Below, one piece after another: positions 1 through 12,755 of a DNA stretch of 64,000 nucleotides (the stretch's first letter is position 1; every line of letters starts with the position of its first letter). Made by a program: the position numbers and the translations under genes. The notes below the pieces were generated by a model. The model saw only the letters and a list, made by a program, of their open reading frames with translations, was not told the origin of the DNA and ran no database searches. Source of the stretch: Monodelphis domestica (taxonomy: Eukaryota > Chordata > Mammalia > Didelphimorphia > Didelphidae); assembly GCF_027887165.1 (NCBI RefSeq), contig NC_077229.1, forward strand, positions 373,689,573 to 373,753,572. The letters run 5' to 3'.

Positions 1-243
1 TATACTGATGTGAAAGACAACTCCAAAGTTTTTTCTCTGGAGGTAGATAGCTTTCCCCTGCATAAGTCTTTCAAGATTGTCCCAGATCATTGCATTGCTG
101 AGAGTAGCCATATTTTCACAGATAATTATAATCCAATATTGCTGTTATTGTGTACAATGTTCTCCTGGTTCTGCTTATTTCTCTCTGCATCAGTTCCCTC
201 AGATCTTTCCAGCTTTTTCTGAAATCATCTTGGGGCAAATTTT
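1..243 (-). mobile_element. Old L1 3'-end fragment
   Basis: The sequence is the antisense of a marsupial L1 3' region of a different subfamily from the neighbouring copy (blocks GATCATTGCATTGCTGAGAG and GTGTACAATGTTCTCCTGGT). It runs off the left edge and is interrupted at 244 by a younger L1. Confidence 0.7.
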
Positions 244-258
244 TATAGCAAAATTATT

Positions 259-608
259 TTTTTAATTTATCCAGAATATTTTTCCATGAATATTTTCCAT
301 TTTTCCATATTTTTCCTCCCCTCTTCCCTCCCTCCTTCCAAGAGCTGACGAGCAATTCCACTGGGTTATACGTGTATCATTTTTCAAAACCTATTTACAT
401 ATTATTCATATTTGTAATAGAGTGATCTTTTAACATCAAAACCCCTATCATAACCCTATAAAAACCACATGATTAATCATATGTTTTTCTTCTGCGTTTC
501 TGCTCCCTCAGTTCTTTCTCTAGATAAGGATAGCGTTCTTTCTCATAAGTTCCTCTGAATTGTCCTGGATCATTGCATTACTGCTAGTAGAGAAGTCCAT
601 TACGTTTG

Positions 609-668
<60 letters not shown>

Positions 669-1231
669 TCTCTGTGTATAACATTCTCCTGGTTCTGCTC
701 CTTTCATCAATTCCTGGAGGTCATTCCAGTTCACATGGAATTCCTCCAGTTTATTATTCCTTTGAGCACAATAGTATTCCATCACCAACATATACCACAA
801 TTTGTTCAGCCATTCCCCAATCAAAAGGCTTCCCCTCATTTTCCACTTTTTCCCCACCACAAAAAGCGCAGCTATGAATATTTTTGTACAGGTCTTTTTC
901 CTTATTATCTCTTTGGGATACAAACTCATCAATGGTATGGCTGAATCAAAGGGCAGACATTCATTTAAAGCCCTTTGTGCACAATTCCAAATTGCCCTCC
1001 AGAATAGTTGGACATTGAAATTCACAACTTCATCAACAGTGTATTAGTGTCCCAATTTTGCCACGTCCCTCCAACATTTATTACTTTTCTTTGCTGCCAT
1101 ACTGGCCAGTCTGCTAGACATGAGGTGGTACCTCAGAGTTATTTTGATTTGTATTTCTCTAATCAAGTGGGATTTAGAACACTTTTTCTTGTGCTTATTG
1201 ATAGTTTTGATTTCTTCATGTGAAAACTCCT
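259..1231 (-). mobile_element. 5'-truncated L1 insertion with target-site duplication
   Basis: Read on the minus strand it gives the C-terminal end of L1 ORF2 (KKTCTKIFIAALFVVGKKWK, then MLVMEYYCAQ) followed by the 3' UTR; the T-rich left end is the poly(A) tail. A perfect 15-base duplication, TATAGCAAAATTATT, flanks it at 244-258 and 1232-1246. About 970 bases remain, so it is 5'-truncated. It landed in or at the edge of the older L1 fragment. Confidence 0.88.
612..665. repeat. (TA)n microsatellite inside the L1
   Basis: About 26 TA units lie near the end of ORF2 in the host L1, so on the minus strand the frame reads through as alternating Tyr-Ile. Confidence 0.95.
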
Positions 1232-1246
1232 TATAGCAAAATTATT

Positions 1247-2979
1247 GAATGTCTGCACTTTGGTTGATGTTCAGTATGATGAAAGGATGCGTAAGATGGA
1301 GTACTTTTCCTCGCAGAGCTTTGTTTTCTCCTAGAGAAAATAACATGCATTCATGAGGTACTGTATAAATGTCATGAAAGGTCACAAAAAAGGAAGGATT
1401 ATTTTTAGAAACAGGAGATCAGGGGATAATATTTCATTGGGAAAGTACTGTTTTAAATCTGCTCTGAAGGAAAGGTGGGACTTAAAAAAACAGCCCAAAA
1501 AGGAGGGAAAACAATTATGGGAGCATGAATTGTTTTAATTCCTATCGACCAATGATGTATGTAGCCTGAGAAATATATCTTTCATATTACCAAATATGTA
1601 AGAAAAAATACATTTTGTGTTTTCTAATTTAAACAGATCCAGCCTCATGCTATATACCCTTATGGGGAAGATCCACATCCCAGGCAGGATGCTGCTAAGG
1701 ACTTATACCCACAGAAGCAAACTCCTTTCACAAAATTTTTGTTCTTTCAATTCTCCTTAGGGAACTTGGAGCATATGAGTTTGGATAAGGAAAAAATTCC
1801 ATCTTTATTTCCATGAGCCTTTAATCCTATGTATTTTATTGTATGCGTTTTAAGATATTTAGAGGAAGAATCCTGTAGGCTTAATCAGATTGCCAAATGA
1901 GTGCCCAACATACAAAAACAGTTAAGAACTCCTGCTTTAGGGGCTAAAGAAGGATTTTATTTCCTGATAATCTGATATTATTCTTTAGGGGAAAAATAGA
2001 ATTCTTCTCCCCCCACCCCCATAGGGACAATGATTGAAGACAAACCTTGGCATTCACAAATGGAAACAGGCATTTAATCATCAGAACACCTCCAGTTAGG
2101 TGCTTGTCCCATTCTGACAGTGGAACTTAAATTGTTCGTGCCTCGGGCTTATTACAATCCGGTCATTAAAAACTTCAATAAAATCAGACATTAATATGAC
2201 TTCCAATTGGCCTCTGTTCACAAAGTTTTAAAGAATTGCAACTGTAATCAAATAAAAACTGATGTTCAGTTTAGTTTCGGTTTTCAGACAAGGACTGCAT
2301 TTGATTCATCTCAGGAGGAGAAAAAGGGGAGGAAGAAAAATTAATAAATATATTACTGATCTCAGATGAGTTTGAAAGTAGGATAACAAGAGGCCCCGAG
2401 AATAGAAATTCAGTTTCAGCAGGGAGATGTTGATTTACCACTTTAGACATGTGGCTCTCTGCTTGTCAGACCCAAGTAGGAGCAGACTAAGTGGCGTCTT
2501 CTATTCCCTCCCCAGGCTCTGCAGAAGACGTTGCACGCTTGGCTCATGTTGCCTGAGAAACTTAAAGCTTAGAGTTGAGTGCTGTGTAATTTCTTAATCT
2601 TGTGTTTGTTTGTATAATCCTTTGGTCGACATATCTTATTCTGCTTTGTCATGGCTGTGATTTGTGTGTCTGTAAATAGATATGTGTCTGTCTATCTCCT
2701 GGTTGCACATAGAAGCCTGACCACAGTTATTTAGGTACATATGTACATACACACAGAAGTATTTAGTATGTGCTTTCCATGGGCATATTAGTGCCAGTGG
2801 GTTAAAAAAAAATTTTCCAACAGATTGCACTAAGAAATTGTGAAGGCAGTAACTTGAGATTGACTGACCTTTCTAAGAAAAATTTGACAGGACTCTGCCA
2901 TAACAGATGTCTACCATCAACAGAGCACGAGATCATTAGTCATTTCCAGAGAATGAAAAGTCTACAAGATCTCCAGGCC

Positions 2980-2982
<3 letters not shown>
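1247..2982. other. RETREG1 intron, no clear feature
   Basis: AT-rich unique-looking sequence. The stretch 2440-2560 is more GC-rich but I recognise no exon or promoter in it. Confidence 0.5.

Positions 2983-3038
<56 letters not shown>
2983..3038. repeat. (AC)n microsatellite
   Basis: An uninterrupted AC dinucleotide run of about 28 units. Confidence 0.97.
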
Positions 3039-3040
<2 letters not shown>

Positions 3041-4544
3041 GAATGTGATTGGTTGGAGCATCTGCTTGTCACAATTGCTAGGTGATAGTTTATGTGTTAA
3101 CCTTCATTTTAAAAAATGTTATAGTTAGATGAGTTGTAGTTCATCTAGTTCAATACCTTTATCTTATAAATGAGAAGACTAAGGTCTAAAGAAGAGTGTT
3201 GCATAGCAGGTTGTGAATGAAATATAATTAAAAATAGTTTAAATCTATTGCCAAGGACTATTTTAAGCACTTAATAAATGTTGAATTAAAATTTCAGAGT
3301 TTAATTTTAAACTTGTGAATATAGAAAGGAAATATTGACATGATAGGCACCTCAAGAACCTCTTTTTTTTTTTACTTTAATTTTCATCTGAATACACATT
3401 GATTAAAAAACAGACACCATAAGAGAAGTTTTGAGCTTTTGTAAAAGGGCTGGAAAGTCATAGGTATGTTTGAATTGTATTCTCTTTCAGTAAAATACTA
3501 CAGTCCTAGAAAATCTTCAGCAGAACAACAAAAATGTTCCTTCCAGAGCTTTTTTAAAAGTAAGACATTGCTATGATCTTATCTTTATGTTCATTTTATT
3601 TAGTGTTGCCCCAATCTGTTTCCCTATTACATCCCAAAATGAAGTATTTTAGTTGTATTCTTTTGCACTTGGATCCAAATTGAGAAGTAAAGCGTTAAGA
3701 TCTGAATTTTGCCTAAAGAGATCTTTTTCAAAGTGCAAGTTTCTAGTTTTTTAGGGTACCCATTTTCAAGAGGATGGCAAATGTCCCAACCAACTATTCT
3801 TGAAAAGAATATCATCTTGGATGAGATATTTCATTTTAAATGAAAATAGAATTCAGAAAGATGTCAGTATTATTAAATAAGGCTTTGAAGTTAGAGCAAC
3901 AACTTTTCATTGCATTCTGATGTTTTCCTTGCTTTACAAATAACTAAATTTGTCCAAGCCAATTAAGAACCAGGCAATTATAAAATGGAACTTTAGGGTT
4001 CCTCTTGCAGTGTACAGTGCTCAAAATAGATTTCATAAGTATGAGTAAAAATTTAATATTATTTCATTGCATTCTTCTAGCTTTTAAAATTTCTCCAAAA
4101 TCAGACATTATATTACCTTTCTAAACCCTTTCCCCCCCTTCTATTCTTTAAATGAAAAAAACTTTTGCTTCACCGAGAATTGTCTTCCTGTGGCATATGA
4201 TGCTTATTCTAATCCTCCTGCCTTTGTTTATGCTCATCTGCTTGCCTGAAATGTCCACTGTCCCGGACTCTACAACATTTTAAAATACCACCTATTCAGA
4301 TGACTTCAACTGACATTGATTTTTCAACATAATTTCTTCTCTAGCTCCCTTTTGCATTTATTACCAGTACCCATTCAGTTATTTAATCATTTGGTAAATT
4401 AATTTCCAAATATTTTATGCATTTTGTAGTTATTTTGAATGAGACTAACTTTTCTGTTATTGTCTTATGGATTTTGTTATCATTTTATAGCAGTGTTTTA
4501 GTAAATTTACTTTATAGCTTGTAACTTGTTGAAACAATTATTTT
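3039..4544. other. RETREG1 intron, no clear feature
   Basis: AT-rich sequence with no recognised exon or well-preserved repeat. Confidence 0.5.
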
Positions 4545-4557
4545 ATTTAGTTTCTTT

Positions 4558-5356
4558 TTTTTTATTTTTTAATTTAAAATATTTTTCCATGGTTACATGA
4601 TTCATGATCCCCCTTCATTTTTCCCTCCCCATTCCTGGAGCTGACAAGCAGTTCCACTGGGTTATACATATATTATTTTTTAAAACCTATTTCCATGCTA
4701 TTCATACTTGCAGTAGAGTGATCTTTTAACATCAAAACCCTAATTACATCCCCATAGAATTACGTGATCAATCATATGTTTTTCTTCTGTGTTTCTACTC
4801 CCACAGTTCTTCCTCTGAATGTGGATAGTGTTCTTTCTCATAAGTCCCTCAGAATGTCCTGGATTACTGCATTGCCCCTAATGGAGAAGTCCATTACATT
4901 AGATTGAACCACAGTGTATCAGTCTCTGTGTACAATGTTTCCCTGGTTTTGCTCCTTTCACTCTGCATCACTTCCTGGAGGTTGTTACTGTCTCTATGGA
5001 ATTCCTCCACTTTATTATTTTAGCACAATAGTATTCCATCACCAACAGACACCACAATTTGCTCAGCCATTCCCCAATTGAAGGGCATCCCCTCATTTTC
5101 CAATTTTTGGCCACCACAAAGAGCGCAGCTATGAATATTCTTGTACAAGTCTTTTTCCTTATTATTTCTTTGGGGTACAAACCCAGCAGTGCTATGGCTG
5201 GGTCAAAGGGCAGTCTATTAAAGCCCTTTGTGCATAGTTCCAAATTACCCTCCAGAATGGTTGGATCAATTCACAATCCACCAGCAGTGTATTAGCATCC
5301 CGATTTTGCCACATCCCTCCAGTATTTATCACTTTCCTTTGCTGCCATATTGGCCC
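4558..5356 (-). mobile_element. 5'-truncated L1 insertion with target-site duplication
   Basis: It carries the same ORF2 C terminus and 3' UTR as the copy at 259-1231 (LPFDPAIALLGLYPKEIIRK on the minus strand). ORF2 is split between frames, so the copy is decayed. A 13-base duplication, ATTTAGTTTCTTT, flanks it at 4545-4557 and 5357-5369, with the poly(T) tail at the left end. Confidence 0.87.
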
Positions 5357-5489
5357 ATTTAGTTTCTTTACTGAGTCTCTAGGATCTCGTAAGTAACACA
5401 TTCAAAAACCAAAGATGAATGAAATCAAAATGAAAGACTGGAACAAAATTTGCTGTCAACCAAGTGAATTAAAAAAAAACTAAAATGAC

Positions 5490-5650
5490 ATAGGAGAAAG
5501 AATGGCTCCTGGACTGGAGAACACCCCTCAAAGCCACTTGAGTTCAAGTCAGGTCTCTGACAACATCCTGGTTGAGTCACCCTCAGCAAGTTCCTTCAAC
5601 TGCTGCAGGCAGTTCCCTCCGCGAGTTAACCTTTAAGGCTGAAGAATTGG
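5490..5650 (+). mobile_element. Degenerate tRNA-headed SINE
   Basis: It keeps blocks like TTGAGTTCAAGTCAGGTCTC and GAGTCACCCTCAGCAAGTTC, matching the SINE core TGAGTTCAAAT...TGACC...CAAGTCACTT. Confidence 0.5.
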
Positions 5651-5954
5651 CCCTGATTTGCTCGTGCAAAAACAGTTTTCTCACATTTCAGTCTAATCCC
5701 TTTCTCTGCTTTTTTCAGATTCACATTGATTATTAGTTTTATTCCAGGCTTTCATTTTTAATTGTGCATTTCTCTGTTTTGAGAGTGCTTTGTTCTTAAG
5801 AAACAGAGTGTAGAATTTTGGTACCTTATGGATATTGCCACTCTCCTTTATTGGAGTGTCAAATCTATTTATATTTTAAGTTAAAAGAAATGGTTTATGC
5901 TTTTCTCCATTTGGGTGTTTAGTATTATCTTTTTAAAAATCTATTTTGTTCCTT

Positions 5955-6085
5955 TTAAAGATAAAGAAACTTATCTTTAAGAAGTTCAGAGAGGATGATA
6001 GATTTATGTAAAACCACATAGTAAGTGACAAAATTAGTATTGCCAAAGTTGTCAAAGTGGGATTTGAACGCAGGTCTTTAAATTC
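5955..6085 (+). mobile_element. MIR/CORE-type SINE remnant
   Basis: The tail block GTGGGATTTGAACGCAGGTC and an upstream degenerate 'gataaagaaac' box are typical of this class. Confidence 0.5.
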
Positions 6086-6224
6086 AAAGATGAGAGAAGT
6101 TTGTTTTTTTCTGCTATATCAGGTAGTTTCTTAGTGCTGATCACATAAAAAGTAGTCAATAAATAACTCATTCATTAATGTTTTTGCAATGTTCTTTTGA
6201 AATCCACAGAAAATTAATAAATAA

Positions 6225-6330
6225 CAAAAAAAAACATTAATTAAGCATTTACCATGTACAAAGCACTGTGCTAACTAAGCACAGGTGATACAGATAGAAA
6301 AACAAGATAACTTCTTGCTTTCAAGAAACT
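6225..6330 (+). repeat. Head fragment of unassigned multicopy repeat
   Basis: TAAGCATTTACCATGTACAA, AGCACTGTGCTAACT and a 'gatacagatag' block resemble the start of the element at 28545-29075. Confidence 0.45.
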
Positions 6331-6384
6331 TGTATAAAGTGGCTAAATGTAATAACATTTAATGTTCTCAAGTAATTTCTATTT

Positions 6385-7520
6385 CTATACCCCCCCCAGT
6401 TTCCTGTTTTACTTCTTATCTTCACTACATTGGTTTTGTTTGTGTCAAAACTTTTAAATTAAATGTATTAAAATGATCCATTTTATACCTTAACATTTAT
6501 GTTTAGTCACAAATTCTTCCCTTGTTCATAGGTCTTACAGATAAATTATTCTATGCTCTCCTAATGTGTTTCTGATATCACTCTTTAAGTCTAAATCATG
6601 TATCCCATTTGACCATTTCTTGGCATACAGTGTGAAATGTTGATCTATACTTAGTTTCTGCCAAAATGCTTTCCAGTTTTCCCAGCAATTTTTGTTAGTG
6701 AGTTATTCTCCCAAAAGCTTGAATCTTTTCATTTTTCAAACATTAAATCATTCTGGGCACTTATTACTAGGTTTTATGTGCCTAATCTATTTTGTTGATC
6801 CATCACTCTTATTTCTTAACCAGTACCAAGATTGTTTTCATGAAGACCACTTTGTAATACAGTTTCAGAATCTGGTACTCCTAGGCCACTTTCCATCACA
6901 ATTTTTTTCATTGATTCTCTTGATATTGGTTTTTCCAAATGAATTTTGTTACTCTTTTTTCTAGCCCTATGAAATAATTTTTTGATAAGTTGGTTGGTAT
7001 GGCACAGTAATTTTAGTAGAATTGTCATTTTTCTTATATCGGTTTAGCCCACCCATAAGCAAGTAATAGTTCTCCAGATGATCAGTTCTATTTCTATAAA
7101 AAGTGTTTTGTAATTGAGTCCTCATAATTTCTGGATTTGTCTTGACAGGTAGGCTCCTAAGTGTTTCATATTGTCTATAGTGATTTTAGATGGAATTTCT
7201 CTTTCTACCTCTTGCTGCCAGACTTTGTTGATAATGTATAGAAATACTGATGATTTGTTTGGGCAACTTCACTAAAGTCGTTTATTATTTCGACTAATTC
7301 TTTAGTAGATTCTCTAGTTTTTTCTAAGTATACCATCATGTCATCTGTAAAGAGTAATAGTTTTGTTTTCTTATTGCCTTTCTAACTCTTTCAATTTCTC
7401 TTCAAATGAAACTAGCATTTCTAGTACAATTTTGAATACTAGTAATGATAGTGGGCATCCTTGCTTCATCCCTGATGATCCTGGGAGGAAAGCACCTATC
7501 CTCAGCATTGGGGAATATAA
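6385..7520 (-). mobile_element. L1 ORF2 fragment covering the reverse-transcriptase core
   Basis: On the minus strand, near 7440-7480, it encodes GMKQGCPLSLLVFKI, and near 7330-7350 LFTDDMMVYLE. These correspond to the L1 RT motifs GTRQGCPLSPLLFN and FADDMIVYLE. The frame is heavily interrupted. It has no 3' end of its own, so it is an internal fragment of an old copy. Confidence 0.8.
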
Positions 7521-7544
7521 GGGCAATTTTTTTAAAAGCCTAGG

Positions 7545-7625
7545 TTTTCTCTCTATGCTCCTTGAGGGGCAGGAATTGTTTCATTTAAAAAATATTATAA
7601 ATGCTTAATAAACTTTTGAATTGAA
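7545..7625 (+). mobile_element. L2 3'-end fragment
   Basis: GCTCCTTGAGGGGCAGGAAT followed by AATGCTTAATAAAC and TTGAATTGA is the L2 3' terminus. Confidence 0.7.
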
Positions 7626-7734
7626 TTGAGCTGAAAGAAGATGAGGAAGGTAGAGTTGAAATGGAAAAGTCAATGAATGGAGATTGAAGATGCAATGTTG
7701 GGAGAATAGTAATGGAAGATGGAAGGTATGCAAT

Positions 7735-7965
7735 GATGATAGCTGGCATTTATATAGCACTTTAAGGTTTGCAGTTAGCTTATTCCTCATAAGAACCTTG
7801 AAAGACGGTGCCACTAATTTTATCTGTATTTTATAGGTGATCAAATTGACAAATTAAGTAACACTCATTATCACACAGCTAGTAAATGTCTGAGTTGGAA
7901 TTTGAACTCAGGTCTTTGTGAGTCAAAAGTTTTATACTATATCCTAGACACTTAATAACATGCTA
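7735..7965 (+). mobile_element. CORE-type SINE
   Basis: ATAGCACTTTAAGGTTTGCA, then CTAGTAAATGTCTGAGTTGG and TTTGAACTCAGGTCTTTGTG follow the marsupial SINE consensus in order. Confidence 0.75.
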
Positions 7966-9729
7966 TAAAACTGGGAATTTGGATTGGAGCCCAGCTGTAG
8001 AAGGTTTTAAATGCTAGCTGGATTGTTGAGGACAGATTGGTTGAATACTCTGTACTTCATGAAACTAAAAAAAAAAATTTTAGTTTCCTGAGTCAAATTT
8101 TTGAAGTCACTGAAGTTATTCATACTTATTACTGTAAGATATTTTCAGCTTTCCTATCACTTGAAACCTACAAAATTTCGCATTGGCTTCCTTTTTGGAG
8201 TTACTAAACAACCTAAGTCTCAGGAAGGAAGGATGTCAGAATATACCACTAAATCTCTAATATAGTTCTCTGTATAACTTCAGCTGAACTCTGGGGATGT
8301 ATGACTAGTCCAGAAGCAATTCTTTAAAAAAAAAAAAAGATAAGTGCTGGTAGACCTGTTTTGTTTGTGTGTATATTGTATTGCCAAGCTTCATCACAAT
8401 ACAGCACCAGAACAGACTTTTATGGAAGGAAAGACAAAACTTAGAAGGAAGCTCAGAAGCCTTAGAAAGTTCAAATCTATTATATTTGACCACAATGCCT
8501 CTTGGCTCCTGGAAATAAAATGTTAATATAATCTTGTAGAATTTAAGGGAGATATTAAGATTTCAATAAAATTCTTGCTTAGATGGGAAGAAAAAATCCT
8601 AGCCCAATACAGTTTATTTTGGTTGAAAAAAATCATTGATTTTGCTCTTAAGTTCAGGAATTCATAGAACAAAGAAGTTAAGTGTCAAAATTGAAAAAAG
8701 TGACCTGAATGTTTACATGTAGAGCAAACTGATAGAAATTTAACCAATTCTTCCCCTTTGTATTTTTAAAGGGCCAGTCCTTGTTTATTGACTCATAAAA
8801 TTATTAGCCATTTGTATTTTGTAGAGAGTCTTGAATATCTTTCTTTACAGATTCATCTATAAATTTAAAGATCATTCATTAATGGTCAAAGAGATTTTGC
8901 CCTCAGTAGGATGATCAGGTTTGCTTATCTGGCATTGAGAATAAATTCTGTTTCCCCATGGTGTCACTACACTGAAATATTCACATTAGATAGATAGAAT
9001 GCATCCAATTAGAGAAAAATTGCAATCTATTTTTAAAGAGCACCATGGTGTCACACTTCTCAGGGTTGTAGAACCCCCTAATGGAGAACTTTACATGTTG
9101 TAGTCCAAAGAATGCATTGAGAATGCTATGTTTATTTTAATTTTTTTTGTCTTTGTAACCAATCTAAAAAGTAACTAAAATTTTTTAACTGAAATTGAGA
9201 GGTATGTCTCCCCATTTTTACCCAAATTATAAATACTTTTCTAAAATATTATTTTTGTTATAATATATTTAAAGGGTAATTAGAACTTTTAAACTAAAAT
9301 GGATGGGGTTTCATCATTCCCATTTTAACCCAAATTAGAAATATTCTTTTAAAAATTCTAATTATAAAAAATAAATTTGCTTTTGTTTCTATAAGGAAAA
9401 AGAGAATACTAAAGATTTAATGAATTATTTGGAAGAGAAAGAGAAATGATTACAAATTACTCAACACCCAATATGAATTCATTTTTTTTTAAAATCCATT
9501 TGTCACACAAATACCTGAATGTGTTTGAGGTATGGTATTATTAAAAAAATATGTTGTTACTTTCAAAATTAATTTGTTTTTAGACCAGTGAATTTTACTT
9601 ATAGAGAAAAACAATGAGGAAATTCCACATTGCCAACACTATAACTTGCTTCCTAGAGGATTCTCATTTCTGATATGGAAGATAAGACCTGGCTTCCTAG
9701 TCTGGGCTGAAATTTATTGGAGGTGCTAT
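7966..9729. other. RETREG1 intron, no clear feature
   Basis: AT-rich sequence. CCATGGTGTCAC occurs twice (8957-8968 and 9043-9054), otherwise nothing recognised. Confidence 0.45.
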
Positions 9730-9924
9730 GAGATACAGGGGAAAGTGTGGTGCTGGATAGAAGTTGGAGGACCTACTACAAATACCATCTCTGCTAACTT
9801 TTAATTTAGGAGTTCAGGGTCAAAGGACTTAAGACTGTCTCTTCCATCTCTAAATCCATAAATCTGTGGTCCTGTATTCCATTATAGCAGTCAATAATTA
9901 AATCAAGAGTATGATCCCATAGTG

Positions 9925-10110
9925 GCAGATTTGGAGTTGAAATGGACCTTAATGGTCATCCAAACCAACTCCCACATTTTACAGAGAAGGAAAATGAGTC
10001 CCAGAGAAGAAAAAACAAATTGCCCAAAGTCCCTGAGGAGGGAATAAGTAGTGGAACTAACTTTGAATCAAGGTTCTGTGACTCTTCATTGTATCCCACT
10101 GTCTCTATAA
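9925..10110 (+). mobile_element. MIR3-like SINE
   Basis: GACCTTAATGGTCATCCAAA, TTTTACAGAGAAGGAAAATG and CAAATTGCCCAAAGT follow the 'ggaccttagaggtcatctagtcc...gaggaaactgag' consensus. A weaker MIR-like stretch precedes it at 9730-9880. Confidence 0.65.
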
Positions 10111-11279
10111 TAACAGGACTAGAATCCAGATGTGGGTTCCAGTCCTACTTCTGCTCTTTAATACTATGTGTGTTGACTTTTTAGGCAAATAATTTCACGC
10201 CTATGAAAGACTGCTTGTGAAATATAGTACTTTAATAAAGGTGGGGTTATAAATGCAGGTTATAGTTATTCCTTTCCTCTTTCCAGCTTTTCCGACCAGC
10301 CTGTGATCTTCCCCTACTCCCAAGTTCAACAGCTATGGAGTGCCTACTTGCTATGCCTTATGGATGATATATATGGTCATTTATAAAGCTTTCCCACTCT
10401 TACTTATGGACACTTTCCTTTGAGAGAAATAGTGGATGAAATTTCATAGTCTCAGGTCTAGTTTTGGGGGAAGTGTCACATTAATGCTTGACCAGATATG
10501 GAGCTGAGATCATTTTCATTAGTATTCACTGTGACTTCCACTCCAGAAATGGGTACCTGCAGAGCAATTCGCCTCATGTTTTTAGCATTGGAGAAGGGAT
10601 ATATTAAGCTATATCCTATTTAGCTATAGGGAGATGCCTTCTCAAGGAAGTCAGTGGTTCTCTCCTTGTCTAATGATGGCAAGAACTCAAGAGACTATCT
10701 AGGAAGTGTCCAAGAATTAAGGAGGAAAATACTAATAATAAATATTGGAATATTGATCAACCTCTTCCCTTTAGTTGTTGGGCATAGCAATGGGAGAATG
10801 CTATACTGTTTAACCAAAAGCTGTAGCAACCTAACTTTTTTAAAGGTCTTATGTATATTTCAAGACCTTTCAAACTTTTATACTGTGTATGTCATACTGC
10901 TTCCAAGGATTATGGGAAGGGAGCCATATTCCATGTAAAAGATCTGTTTCCTATGGGTCAGTCCAATATTCACACGAGCTGCTTTCTCTTACTTAAATGT
11001 TTTCAGGAAAGAACTTTCTAGGAAAGCCTAGAGTTTAATATTCTCAATAACTGTATGTATTATGCATGTGTCACCTGTAATGCACTCTAAAACATCAAAC
11101 AGGAATGAGCATAAATTTCCTTTATGACTTTGGATTCTAGGAATGAGGAAATAATTTTTCCTAGAAAGTTCTATCTCTAAAAGTGGAACACTCAACTAAT
11201 ACTAGGAAAGAGAACAGGTGGGGCAGGAGGGGCAAAGGAAAATAGTGTGGTCTAATGGGATGGCTGTCATTACTTAAAA

Positions 11280-11700
11280 CCAGAGAATTTGAGTAGGATG
11301 GCACCTCAAACATAATTTTTGCTTCAACTTTCTTATTTTATATAGGAGAAAATTGAGGTCCAAAGAGCTTATTATTTTATCCAGAGTTTCTTAGCCAATT
11401 TATTACAGAAGCAAAACCAGAACCTTGTACTTCACTTTCCCTGTCTAAGAATTTTTCCATGTGATAACTACATTTCATTACCATTTTCAAATACACCCTT
11501 ACAGACAACAACAGTAATAATTTCATGACACTTTCCACTGCTCATATGTGCTTATATTTGATGTGTGACATTTTATTTGTGGACAGTGTATCTTATCAAC
11601 TTTTGTGAGTGGAAACTGCTCGATCAGAGCCCTGTGTCTTTTTTTATCTTCAAATTTCCCTCAGTGTCTAGAATATAATAATTATTTAATAAATATCAAA
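11280..11700 (+). mobile_element. MIR-like remnant followed by L2 3' end
   Basis: 11280-11460 is a decayed MIR-like element ('taggagaaaattgaggtcca'). 11615-11700 ends with CAGTGTCTAGAATATAATAA and TTTAATAAATAT, an L2-like 3' tail. Confidence 0.5.
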
Positions 11701-12755
11701 GAGAAGATGGGAGAAAGGGAAAGAGGAAAGAACTCTAGATCATCTCATATAGTCTGATTACTCACAAAAGCACCCTAGGGCAATCAGGGTGTTAGATTTA
11801 AGAATTTAATGATAATGATGACTCATTTAGAGTTTTTACTTAGCAATGAATGTGTCTGCTTCAATTACTATTCTATAATAGCAAGAGATAAAATACTAGT
11901 TCAGAAAAAATGGATTTGTTTTTCTAGGGAAAAGATATACTAATCTAGTAAGAGTCTTATTTTATTGAGCATATTTAAAATAAGCATATATATATGACAG
12001 CAGGCATTATTAGCAGGGAACGAGAGGCTCCAGGATCAATGAGATAAGAGAACCCAAAGATCAAACAACAGAATAAATGAATACATCTTTAAGCTATCTT
12101 GGAATTTTTGTCAACAACAACAAGATCTCTCTGGATGTTATAGTTCATGATGGGGGGGCATTTTGATGATACTCAAAATTGATAAAAAAAAATGTGAATG
12201 ATTATCATCCTCTAGAGAAAGGTATTCTTTAGTTATGAAAGATATCTATAGAGAACTTTAATAGATTTGAATATATGATTCCTCTTTTTTCTACTCATTT
12301 TCCTTTGCTCACTAAGCATCCATTTGTTAAGAAAAAAGTCTACTAATTTGATTATCATTAGGAATTTTTAAAAGAAAACAGATGGTCAAGTTGAACAGTC
12401 TAGGAGCTTCTGACATTAAATAGTCTCTTTACCTCTGAAATTTGTCTCACTTTCAAATATATTATTTTTACTTATCATCAATTTATGATTCATGTTATAT
12501 TTTCTTAGGTTAATACTCAAATTCATGTGTATTTTCCAAGTATATACCAATTGATGGTGGAAAGACTTTATAATACTTGTTGATCCAGCCTAGGCTTTCA
12601 AAATTTTCTGTCAAGTTAACCAACCAATGTTAAAGAGTCATTGTAGACATTTAGACTTCGATTATTTGATGGATTCTAAACACCAGATGAAATTCCTTTA
12701 AGTATTATCATCAGTTATTCAAAGTTATGATGTGATTTCTTTCTCTTTGTTTTAG
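11701..12755. other. RETREG1 intron before exon A
   Basis: AT-rich sequence ending in a pyrimidine-rich acceptor. I looked here and further left for the exon encoding the human short-isoform start (MPEGEDFGPGK) and for the exon encoding the end of the first hairpin, and found neither. Confidence 0.5.

Noticed and set aside
2983-3038. CRISPR-like periodic repeat
   Set aside because: It is a plain dinucleotide microsatellite in vertebrate DNA with no spacers.
10324-10350. Possible upstream RETREG1 exon (reads QLWSAY)
   Set aside because: It resembles the human QLWRSLSE only by three residues; the flanking residues and splice sites do not fit.
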